From: Dunaliella salina
Taxonomy: Eukaryota > Chlorophyta > Chlorophyceae > Chlamydomonadales > Dunaliellaceae
Assembly (NCBI GenBank): GCA_002284615.2
Contig: MU070108.1
Span: 142,687-157,133, forward strand
DNA: 14,447 nucleotides
Reading direction: 5' to 3'
Shown: positions 7,759-14,414 of the stretch, piece after piece
Numbering within the stretch: the first letter of the stretch is position 1
How the letters are laid out: each line of letters starts with the position of its first letter
The notes under the pieces: generated by a model
The model's input: the letters and a program-made list of their open reading frames with translations, nothing else
Databases searched by the model: none
What the model was told of the DNA's origin: nothing
Program-made: the position numbers and the translations under genes

Positions 7759-7763
7759 CCTCG
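7759..7763 (+). repeat. 5-bp target-site duplication of the TRIM, left copy
   Basis: CCTCG immediately before the 5' LTR is repeated at 8168-8172 immediately after the 3' LTR. Five base pairs is the usual length for LTR-retrotransposon integrase. Confidence 0.85.
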
Positions 7764-7840
7764 TGTAACAATCAATATATAAGGCCTTCAAATGCCTTGT
7801 GTTACATCCCGGGCAATGCCTTTTCGCCGTGCATGTTACA
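7764..7840 (+). repeat. TRIM 5' LTR (77 bp)
   Basis: Contains a TATA-like TATATAA at 7776-7782 and begins with TGTAA, which is also the chlorophyte poly(A) signal. Promoter and 3'-end signals may both lie in this very short LTR. Identical to 8091-8167. Confidence 0.92.
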
Positions 7841-7841
7841 T

Positions 7842-7854
7842 TGGCAGCGAAGCC
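7842..7854 (+). promoter_or_regulatory. Putative primer-binding site of the TRIM
   Basis: TGGCAGCGAAGCC begins with the TGG expected to pair with a tRNA CCA end, one base after the LTR. The matching tRNA cannot be named from sequence alone. Confidence 0.6.
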
Positions 7855-7889
7855 AAGTGCCCACTCGCCCACGCATGCTCTGCGTGATA

Positions 7890-7942
7890 TGGCGTACATC
7901 GCCTTGGTGTTTCATCGCCTTTGTGGTCATGGGTTCGAATCC
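7890..7942 (+). promoter_or_regulatory. tRNA-like A box and B box in the TRIM core
   Basis: TGGCGTACATCG (7890-7901) fits the A-box pattern TRGCnnAnnnG and contains a D-arm-like GGCG-TACAT-CGCC. GGTTCGAATCC (7932-7942) is an exact match to the B-box/T-arm consensus GGTTCGAnTCC. The spacing from the A-box T to the B-box G is 42 nt, close to tRNA spacing. The acceptor stem does not pair, so this is not a functional tRNA. It may be a tRNA-derived (SINE-like) core or an internal RNA polymerase III promoter. Confidence 0.5.
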
Positions 7943-8054
7943 TGGTATGTGCAAACGACAAGCAATTTGTCGCGTATGTCCAGGTTTGCTTGTTCCTCTA
8001 GGCAAAATACCGAAGAGTGCTAGTGAGTGGCTAAGCATGCTGGCAGAGTGCTTA

Positions 8055-8072
8055 GCTTGCGAGGACGCAAGC
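8055..8072 (+). other. Perfect hairpin in the TRIM core
   Basis: GCTTGCG-AGGA-CGCAAGC: a 7-bp stem with a 4-nt loop just upstream of the polypurine tract. An A-box-like TGGCAGAGTGC precedes it at 8041. It may be part of a packaging or dimerisation structure, but that is only inferred from position. Confidence 0.6.
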
Positions 8073-8076
8073 TCAT

Positions 8077-8090
8077 GAGGGTGGGGCGAG
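8077..8090 (+). promoter_or_regulatory. Polypurine tract of the TRIM
   Basis: GAGGGTGGGGCGAG (12 of 14 purines) directly abuts the 3' LTR, the normal place for plus-strand priming. Confidence 0.7.
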
Positions 8091-8167
8091 TGTAACAATC
8101 AATATATAAGGCCTTCAAATGCCTTGTGTTACATCCCGGGCAATGCCTTTTCGCCGTGCATGTTACA
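8091..8167 (+). repeat. TRIM 3' LTR (77 bp)
   Basis: Identical to the 5' LTR over all 77 bases and followed by the CCTCG duplication at 8168-8172. Confidence 0.92.
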
Positions 8168-8226
8168 CCTCGCCAGCCTAGGTAGGAAGTGCAGTAACTT
8201 AAGCAGCGTAGTCATCTCACGCGACA

Positions 8227-10117
8227 GGTGTCAGAACAAAATTTGAGCTCAATGAGGTGGATATCTCTGTCTCTGGGGTTCATATCCTGCAGATGATGTG
8301 TGGAGTCTTTGCCTTCAAGGGGTAAAACTACAATGCCGTCTGGGCGACTGAGCTGCGTGTGTGGTGGTTGTCTGGATGAAAACAGCCAATTTGGAATGTG
8401 TCAATGATCAGTGTTTGGAATTGCCATATTTAGGGAGCGTAGCCTCTCTGTATTACGTGCATCTATAGAAACGATGTAAGACCCAAAGTCTCCTTTGCTT
8501 ATTGCTTCACCACAGATGCTGAGTGCTTGATGGTGGCGATTGATATTCATCCTGTTTATCTGTGGGTGAGTGCACCTGAGTAGGGTATGAGAGGTGCTAT
8601 CAGGTGTACCACAAAGAGGGCAAAGAGAAGGCCCAGGGTAGCCACTGAAGCGTCTGGCATGTCACAAACGGTTTGCTAGTGTAAAGGGTGTCCGTTCGAT
8701 ATTTGAGGACATTGGTTTGTTCTTTGAGAGTCACAGCTTTCATGTGCCAGAAAGCATTACTAATTTTTGGATTGGCAGTGGGGTGAGCATTGGACATTCT
8801 GAGCAGGTTCTGCCAATTTTGGTAGCTATATGTGCTGAGGTTTGCTGTTCCCAACTTGTGTTTTTCATGCATTACTTGTTTCAGTTTGTCCTGGAAAGGG
8901 GCAAGTATTCTGTGTGAGAGCAATGTGTTGTGACAGATGCAGCAAGCCAATAGAGATGGAAGAAAGGAGTTTCTGCCTGGTTGAGTGAGGCGTTAGCTTC
9001 ATCAGGTAGCATAGCTGCTTGATGAGCAAGGGCATCTGCACTTTCATCACCAAAAATGCCACAGTGTGATTTTACTTTGTAGGAGTGGACAGGGCCTTCT
9101 GAAGCATTAATGCAAGCTATGATTTCTTTGAGCAGAGGTGTATGTAAGTGCGTGAACATATCCATGGGTTTCAGAAGCTCGTTTTAAATCTGATAAAGTG
9201 CTGTAGAACTGTCAGTCGCAATTGAAGTGTGCCCTTGCTGTAGAGCTATCAAAATTGCAGCGAGCTCTGCTCTGTTAATAATATAAGTGGGACCATGGCC
9301 CTTGGGATTTATTGTGCTGGTGACAGTTTCAAAGGAGGAGATGTCTTCCGGGATGAAAAAGGATGCTCCTGCTTGCTGTGCATTCTTGTTGTTGGACTTC
9401 ATGACACTGCCATCTGTATATGTTAGGTGTCGCCAGTCTGGGATCTTTGGTTGCAGGGTTTGCAGGTATAGTTGTACGTTAGGTGTGATGGTTCTTTGTT
9501 GGCTGCATACTTCGAAAATTGTGCGCGTCATGATGCAAAAGTGCAAATTTCTTCCTCCATGTGCAAGGTGCTTTAAAAGAGAGGGTAGTGTTTTGATTTT
9601 CTGCAACCTGTTGACTGCTTCTGTGGCACCAGTTTCCTACATGGATCTCTTGTTTTAAATCCTCAAGCCAATTTGAGTTGTTATGGAAGAGCTTTTGCTT
9701 TCTCTCATTATTCCAAATGGCAATAAGTTGCATGTGTTTCATATTTTTTTCAGGCTGGAATGTTAGGCACCCTAAGAGGAATTTGGCAAGGATTGTGGCA
9801 TGGTCTGGGTAAAATGTGAACCAGCGCATGTATCCTTTTTTGGTCCATCCCATCTGGCTGAGGAGGAACATGAAGGCGGCCGTTGGGATAGTTGTGCTAG
9901 TGATTGAAGACAGGGCATGCATGACAAGGTAGTAGATGAATTCGTCATCATATGGAGGATGGCAAAAGGAGAAGCCTGTGAATTTGGTTCCAAACATATC
10001 AGTGTTGGCCTCAAAGACTCTGTCTTGAGCAAAAGGGCTCCAGTATGCTTTGAAGTGCATTTCATAATCAAGGGGGCTCGCAAGTTTTTCGTGGGTAACT
10101 AGCGTGCACGCACATGT
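8227..10117 (-). pseudogene. LINE copy C, ORF2 5' part: RNase H, CCHC and putative RLE core
   Basis: On the minus strand, a segment upstream of RNase H (10117 to about 9610) contains FKAYWSPFAQDRVFEANTD and GWTKKGYMRWFTFYP, family unknown to me. RNase H (about 9426-9030) has all four acidic residues: YTDGS, NRAELAAI, IATDSS and GDESAD. A linker (8950-8680) contains KHKLG and SNAFWH, as in copy A. A CCHC motif follows (CPLC..H..C, 8572-8622), then RHHQALSIC, then RPD..IELKF (8242-8346), giving PD-x29-E-x-K exactly as in copy A. Disabling changes: TAA at 9184-9186 (an AAA codon would fit), TGA at 8401-8403 (CGA would fit), and frameshifts near 9610, 8890 and 8680. The frame then enters the 1.78-kb insert at 8226. 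Confidence 0.8.
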
Positions 10118-10127
10118 GTGCGTACAT
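10118..10127 (+). repeat. Target-site duplication of LINE copy C, right copy
   Basis: GTGCGTACAT, identical to 5929-5938. Confidence 0.85.
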
Positions 10128-10149
10128 CAGAGGTTGGGGGCTACCCTGT

Positions 10150-10310
10150 GGGTAGCTGCCCTGAAGCACTTTCATGGGTAGCTGCCCCGAAAGCATTTCC
10201 ATGGGTAGCTACCCTGAAAGCATTTCCATGTGTAGCTGCCCTGAATGCATTTCCATGGGTAGCTGCCTTGAAAGCAATTCCATGGGTAGCTGCCCTGAAA
10301 GCCTTTCAGC
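10150..10310 (+). repeat. 27-bp minisatellite, six units
   Basis: Units begin GGGTAGCTGCC (or a close variant) at 10150, 10176, 10203, 10230, 10257 and 10284. The first unit is 26 bp and the rest 27. Because 27 is a multiple of three, both strands stay open: the plus strand encodes nonapeptides like WVAALKAFP and the minus strand QGSYPWKCF. No start, domain or splice context supports a real protein. Confidence 0.9.
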
Positions 10311-10639
10311 TGAAGACCTGGACTGTGGGACGGCAGAGTGACCAGTACAGAAATACTCAAGGGGTCCTTCAGATGGTTTGATCCAAGCTTGTGAGTGTGG
10401 CTTGAGAAAAGGAAACATGAATGCCAGGCATTGCTTAAGATCCAAGTAAACGTGGAGCTTCCCATGAGCATGTGCTCTCAGGCTGTTGCTGCAGTTCCTT
10501 TAATATCATAAAGCAATGCAATAAGGTTTTGGAGTTTCGAGGAAACTGTTTGCCAAACATCGTGCAAATCTGCATCTGACCATTTCTCTCCTTGCACTTG
10601 GTCTCTGAATATCTGGAGTTTCGATTCAAACATGTGAGC
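10311..10639. other. Unassigned DNA
   Basis: Only short overlapping frames on the minus strand, with no motif or splice structure I can support. Confidence 0.4.
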
Positions 10640-10825
10640 ATTCAGGTTGAGACTTCTTGTGCAACTTTCTCAGTGCTTACTTGGAGAACCTCTGCTTTGC
10701 GTGGTACTATGAGCGCATGTTTCTCAACAGTTGACATTTCTATACGCATTTTTTTTGAAGATTTGTCTAGTTCCAGGTCTGTGTTTCCGCTCAGCTGCCC
10801 TCATAGGCGGATATAGTGATGTAAC
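10640..10825 (+). repeat. Dispersed repeat, copy 2
   Basis: It matches 3230-3464 in block order: GACTTCTTGTGC, then CAGTTGACATTT, then a T-rich spacer, then CTGTGTTTCCGCTCAGCTGCCCT and TAGGCGGATA. It continues GATGTAACCTTACCTTACC, the reverse complement of the hairpin-loop motif GGTAAGGTTAC in copy 1. There is no second arm here, so the hairpin at 3409-3540 is specific to copy 1. Confidence 0.6.
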
Positions 10826-11168
10826 CTTACCTTACCATGCACTGCAAGCCATTACCATCTATGCCTCTCTTGTGTCAAAAAAGAATGACTCTGCCAATTT
10901 TTCAATGACACTTGCGTCAATTTCACATCTTGTCCTCAATGTGAGGAGTGTCCTTGAGGTCTCTGAAACATTTTTCTACAGTCAAAGGAGTGATTTCTAG
11001 TTCGCCAGGCTGAGAAATTCATGAGCCAGAAGAGTGTTGCGCCAAGACAAAGCAGGCTCCCACCAATTCCTTCACAGAGGCTCTCACCATTTGCCTGACA
11101 AAGCATAGCAAGTTAGTCCATGCTGCTAAATCTGGATGATAAGAAACAGCTTGAGAGGGGCCAGAAGG
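10826..11168. other. 3' flank of the F-box/LRR gene, no supported gene
   Basis: Downstream of the minus-strand stop at 11169. I see no TGTAA on the minus strand within about 300 nt of the stop. A short minus frame (about 10920-11010) reads LTVEKCFRDLKDTPHIED, which looks protein-like but is isolated. Confidence 0.35.
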
Positions 11169-11199
11169 TCAATCATCATCATCATCGTCATCATCATAA
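11169..11199. repeat. (ATC)n trinucleotide tract encoding poly-Asp
   Basis: CATCATCATCGTCATCATCAT on the plus strand gives a run of eight Asp codons at the very C-terminus of the F-box/LRR frame. A length-variable acidic tail is likely. Confidence 0.75.
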
Positions 11200-13691
11200 A
11201 TGAGACTCACGACACAACTTCCTGCACCCGGATGTACATCGCACAATGCAACCCATGCTGCCAAGCATCTTTTCAACATAGGATTGCCTCCAACAATGAT
11301 ATCTAAATTGGTAGGACGGGTATACAGTGCAACCATGCAGGCAGCCACGATCCCTTCGCTCAAGCCCCACGCTCCAGGGTCGGAAATGATATACAAGCAA
11401 CCTATGCGTGGAAAGGCCTTGAGCACTTCCAAGACAGAGCGGGTATCAAGAGATGCATGTTCAAGAATCACCCGAGAAATGTTTGGGAACATGTTAGCCA
11501 CAACACTGATGAAACTGTTGGAGAAAAATTGTAGCTTAGTTGACCGTCGAACTCCAAGCTCTCCAGGCATGCAGCAGCTGCAGACCCTGCCAGAGGTGAC
11601 AACGCATGCAGCAGGGCTGATGCAAACTGCATCTGCTGCTCGGAAGAGCCCCCATTGAGACCAACAATCATCAAACTCCTCCAAGAAAAATCATTTTTCG
11701 GCCAGGTCGTTACTTTCTTTGCTGCCAAGTGCAGGCGCTGCAAATGATGCTCTGCATCTCCCACTGCAACTGGTCCCCCATTCTTGCCTGTGGTTGTGAC
11801 CCCCAGCATGACCGACTTAAGACTCGGAAACAAGGACATGTCAACAATTTCTGCATATTCACACAAAGAATTCGCTCCAAGCCTGATTTGCGAAACAGAT
11901 GCACTTCCCACATGAAGAGGCTCAGACACCTTAAAATATTGAAGCTCCAGATCTGTCAGCCTGCCACAAGCATGCAAGACAGCGTCCAAGTTCACAATGG
12001 TACCCATGCCAATAAGCTTCAGCTTATGTAACCTTTGTAAATGCACTAGCGGCGCCAGATCACACACATGATGCAATTCTTGAACATCTTCTACAAAATC
12101 TTCCATGACAGAGATACTCCTCAAGGCTAAACTGGCTAAATGATGCATGCTTCCAATATCACCAAGCAAGCTGTCCATGCTTAACACAATTTCTCCTTCA
12201 ATGGTCAAGGTGGAAAGCTTGCTGGCAAAATTGACGCCTCCAGGCTGGAGAGGTGAGAGAAATGAGGGAGAAAGGGGATGAAGCACGTTGGGATCAGATC
12301 CGCTCCCAAATTCCAAGTGCTGCAGCTGCGTAAATGTAGGTGGCATGCACATGTTTGGCCAATGGCATGTTACGTAGTCATTGCAAGCACTCAGTTGCTG
12401 TGGATCAACTAAAAAGTGAAGGGGAAGCCCACAAGGTGCTTCAAATTTTGGTTGAAAGCTTGCTCCTTTGCCTCCATCAACTGATACCTTCAATTGGCCA
12501 ATCAAGTATGCGCAACAGCTTTGCTCTCGCTTCGCACCTTCGGGAGGAGCAGGCAGACGACAGGAGCAAGGGGTACAGAGAGCATATCTGTGTCAATTGA
12601 GCAGCCCTGCGAATCATTTCACCACATCGACAGCAGGAGCAGAAGGGGTACAGTTAGCAAATCTGCGTCCATTAAGCAGCCCTGCGAACCGTTATACCAC
12701 ACACACACAGCAGGAGCAAAAGGGGTACAGTCAGCAAATCTGCGTCCATTGAGCAGCCCTGCAAACCGTTATATCACACACAGCAGGAGCAAAAGGGGTA
12801 CAGTCAGCGAATCTGCGTCCATTGAGCAGCCCTGCGAACCGTTATACCACACATTGAGAGCCTGCGCTTGATGTCTATGCACTCAGGAGCAATTCTCACA
12901 CACAAGTAAACATGATAGGGGCCTGTCAAAAAAGGTAAGGTTGCTCGCATGCAAAGGAGCCCAGGAGGGGTATTGTTTTGAATCAGCTACAAATTTGTAT
13001 TTCTCATTTTCAACATGAAATGGCTAACGCGCCCCACCGTGTTGCCAAAATCGGGCCATTTTTCCTTACTAAGAGGGCTAATGTGTGCACACCTGCAAGG
13101 ACAGCCTGTGCCTTTGGGCTCTTGGTGAATGCTGCAAGCGTCTTGAGAATCCCATCAGTGGTAAAATCCTGAGTGAGGGAAAAGCGTCAGTGGGAAAGTC
13201 CTGAGTGAGGAGTGAGGGATAGAAGCCCCCGTTATGAAGTCGACTGAAGCATGAAGTTACACTGCAGTGGAGCAGAGAAAAAAGCATCCCAACATCATTC
13301 TGCTACTTGCCATTTCCCTCTGAGGCACTTACTTTCATAATCAAGACCTGGAGTTTCCCTGATGCGGGGAAGCGTGTAATAAAGTCGGCAGCATTAACAG
13401 CCATGTTCTCCAAGTGGCTGAAAGATAAAGTCAGAGCACGTACTCGCTGCAGTAAACGAGGGAGGAAAAGAAATGGTTATGCTTTCCAGATTTTCTGCAT
13501 GAGGCATGCATGGACTGGCATGCTAGGCGAGGCAGCACAAGCACCTGGGTGATGTCCTCCGCTTCGTGGAGTGTTTTGCAAGTATGGAAGAAGCTGCATC
13601 TGTCGGCTGGGTCAAGGAGGTTATAGATGTGACCTGGTGACAGTGCAGGCATGGGAGCAAATGGGTCAACAGCCATAGTCTGAGGGGACAT
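11169..13691 (-). CDS. F-box/leucine-rich-repeat protein, at least four exons, apparent frameshift near the 3' end
   Basis: Likely substrate adaptor of an SCF-type ubiquitin ligase, inferred from an F-box followed by LRRs. Exon 1 (13691 or 13676 to 13545) contains LSPGHIYNLLDPADRCSFFH and KTLHEAEDITQ, an F-box-like helix pattern. Intron 1 (13544-13447, 98 nt) has a pyrimidine-rich acceptor. Exon 2 (13446-13333) encodes VRALTLSFSHLENMAVNA and ends AAA|GTAAGT. Exon 3 (13168-13093) encodes DFTTDGILKTLAAFTKSP. Exon 4 (from 12537, phase-matched AAG acceptor, less sure) carries LRR segments such as LSTLTIEGEIVLSMDSLLGD, LHKLKLIGM, LTDLELQYF and LESLEFDG. Near 11500-11515 homology shifts frame into VVANMFPNISRVILEHASLD and continues to a poly-Asp C-terminus with stop at 11169-11171. 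No good donor explains the shift, so it is an indel mutation, an assembly error or an unusual splice. The alternative frame ends at 11468. Confidence 0.68.
12561..12853. repeat. 73-77-bp minisatellite, four units, inside intron 3 of the F-box/LRR gene
   Basis: Units start CAGGAGCA at 12561, 12634, 12711 and 12784 (spacings 73, 77, 73). The core is GGGGTACAGTCAGCAAATCT, then GCGTCCATTGAGCAGCCCTG and CGAACCGTTATACCACACA. The first unit is the most diverged and units 3-4 the most alike. The 77-bp spacing reflects extra CA repeats in unit 2. The plus-strand reading frames here are repeat artefacts, because 73 is not a multiple of three. Confidence 0.92.
12854..13092 (-). other. 5' part of intron 3, F-box/LRR gene
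   Basis: It follows the donor GCAG|GTGTGC at 13092 on the minus strand. No coding feature; it contains AAAGGTAAGGTTG (plus strand, near 12930), resembling the GGTAAGGTTAC loop motif of the 3409-3540 hairpin. Confidence 0.45.
13160..13216 (-). repeat. Duplicated splice-acceptor segment before exon 3
   Basis: On the minus strand CTCACTCAGGACTTTCCCAC and CCTCACTCAGGATTTTACCAC are adjacent near-copies about 32 nt apart. The second CAG is used in the exon 3 model. The first would be an alternative acceptor adding 32 nt and shifting phase. Confidence 0.6.
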
Positions 13692-13878
13692 AAGCGCAAG
13701 CAAACAGATGCAAATATCATAGCTCTGAGCAGCTGTAAATGTGTGAGGTATAATTTGGCAGATTGACCATGCATACCAAGAATTGGGCCTGGCATGCTGA
13801 GCAAGTGTGACATTGTGTGGCGTTGGTGTGAATTGGCTTGAATTCAACAGAGGTCTGAGGATCTGCTCGATTTGTACA

Positions 13879-13941
13879 GACAAACACTTATTTAACAAAT
13901 AATTACAAACAAATTCTTATTTAACAACAAAAATATATATG
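13879..13941 (-). promoter_or_regulatory. AT-rich upstream region of the F-box/LRR gene
   Basis: An imperfect direct repeat on the plus strand (CAAACACTTATTTAACAA and CAAACAAATTCTTATTTAAC) is followed by ATATATAT at about 13932-13939. Read on the minus strand this places a TATA-like element about 240 nt upstream of the preferred ATG (13691). That is plausible as a core promoter, but only positional. Confidence 0.35.
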
Positions 13942-14129
13942 TGTATGGCCGCGTGATTGACAATTCCCGAATTCAAGAAATTCCGGAACGGAGAAATTTA
14001 CTTCGACCCCTCCCCTCCGAAGTCGAAATTCCGAGTGAGTTCAATCCTAAAAAAGCCAGTCCGGAAAATTCAAGTGGGAGCGGCCCAATCCGGAAAATGA
14101 ATTTCCGTACTGAAGACGCCATTAAATGA
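13941..14129 (+). other. Region with repeated TTCCGG-type motifs and a 62-codon frame
   Basis: AATTCCGG, AATTCCGA, AGTCCGGAAAATTC, AATCCGGAAAATG and ATTTCCG recur within 150 bp, and TTCGAC..GTCGAA can form a stem (about 14002-14028). A small plus-strand frame (VIDNSRIQEIPERRNLLRPL...) covers the same bases. I prefer a regulatory or repeat reading over a gene, as no start context or domain is visible. Confidence 0.3.
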
Positions 14130-14302
14130 CAGTGGCACTTAGTACTGTACCAGTACTATGTTAGAAAAGGCGTACCTGGCTGCCGTGACAGGCAGGTACG
14201 GTAATCGGGGACTGGAACGGAGTTCTGGTACCCAGGAACGCGATTTGTACGAGTACGGGTATTAAAATATGCCAGGGTTTGTAAGACTCAGTGTTACAGT
14301 AC
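14107..14302. promoter_or_regulatory. Cluster of ten GTAC tetramers
   Basis: GTAC starts at 14107, 14142, 14147, 14153, 14172, 14196, 14228, 14247, 14253 and 14299: ten in 196 bp where about 0.8 is expected by chance. Two groups are palindromic: AGTACTG-TAC-CAGTACT (14141-14157), and CGTACCTG..CAGGTACG (14171-14200). GTAC is the known core bound by SBP-domain proteins, including the Chlamydomonas copper/hypoxia regulator CRR1. The cluster lies about 420-610 bp upstream of the F-box/LRR start and could also serve a gene off the right edge. Confidence 0.5.
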
Positions 14303-14367
14303 TTTATTCATTCCTTGCTTGCATGGAGTGTTCGGTTGAAGGTAGGGGTTTTCCCCTTGGGGTGTTA

Positions 14368-14384
14368 GTTGACTCACAGTCAAC
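14368..14384. repeat. Short perfect inverted repeat
   Basis: GTTGACT-CAC-AGTCAAC, with 7-bp arms. Possibly a dimeric-factor binding site (TTGAC is the core of WRKY W-boxes); nothing else supports that. Confidence 0.5.
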
Positions 14385-14414
14385 TGCAGGGCCAGTGATA
14401 ATTATTAGCAACTT

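Larger units (their letters stand above)
7764..8167 (+). mobile_element. Complete TRIM/SMART-type miniature LTR retrotransposon, 404 bp
   Basis: Two identical 77-bp direct repeats (7764-7840 and 8091-8167) flank a 250-bp core. Each begins TG and ends CA, with a perfect 7-bp terminal inverted repeat (TGTAACA / TGTTACA), and the whole is bounded by a CCTCG TSD. A primer-binding-site-like TGGCAGCGAAGCC starts one base after the 5' LTR, and a purine-rich GAGGGTGGGGCGAG abuts the 3' LTR. No gag or pol is encoded (the frames present are shorter than 130 codons and cross into the LTRs), so it must borrow proteins from an autonomous LTR element. The size is typical of TRIM/SMART elements. Identical LTRs and an exact TSD point to recent insertion; it is the youngest visible event in this nest. 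Confidence 0.92.
6448..8226. mobile_element. Insertion of about 1.78 kb inside LINE copy C, type uncertain
   Basis: Its existence follows from the split LINE protein. Its left flank reads GGTGTGTCA (6439-6447) and its right flank GGTGTCA (8227-8233), an imperfect TSD. The outer ends are TGCGCGTG on the left and, reverse-complemented, TGTCGCGTG on the right, so short near-identical terminal inverted repeats are possible. That would suggest a non-autonomous DNA transposon, but a 5'-truncated retroelement is not excluded. It holds a G/C hairpin, a charged minus-strand ORF, a 26-bp minisatellite and a nested TRIM. No transposase was recognised. Confidence 0.6.
5939..10117 (-). mobile_element. LINE copy C, 5'-truncated, split by a 1.78-kb insertion
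   Basis: The element lies on the minus strand between perfect 10-bp TSDs. Its 3' end is at 5939 (minus-strand end ...ACTTTACTTT) and its truncated 5' end at 10117. LINE sequence occupies 8227-10117 and 5939 to about 6447. Across the insert the protein runs directly from ..ELKFCSDT to KPEQALHTAQNQ, matching copy A's ELKFCPDTNP and ARTQHSYTI, which shows both parts are one element. About 2.4 kb of LINE is present: a region upstream of RNase H, RNase H, linker, CCHC, putative endonuclease and 3' UTR. No reverse transcriptase motifs were found. Confidence 0.85.

Noticed and set aside
7880..8072. Functional or circularly permuted tRNA gene in the TRIM core
   Set aside because: A and B boxes are present, but acceptor stems do not pair and the anticodon arm is poor. 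A second A-box-like motif at 8041 also fails to give a cloverleaf.
7764..8167. Retrozyme (hammerhead ribozyme in the LTR)
   Set aside because: No CTGANGA..GAAA core on either strand of the 77-bp LTRs; the element fits a TRIM instead.
10108..10124. Hairpin ACGCACA-TG-TGTGCGT at the right end of LINE C
   Set aside because: It straddles the LINE/TSD junction, so it was created by the insertion and is not an ancestral functional structure.
10118..10381. WVAALKAFP repeat protein
   Set aside because: A 27-bp minisatellite necessarily keeps frames open on both strands; no start context, domain or neighbouring exon.
12340..12871. Plus-strand ORFs opposite the F-box/LRR gene
   Set aside because: They cover an intronic minisatellite and the antisense of an LRR exon; three shifting frames with the same repeated peptide.
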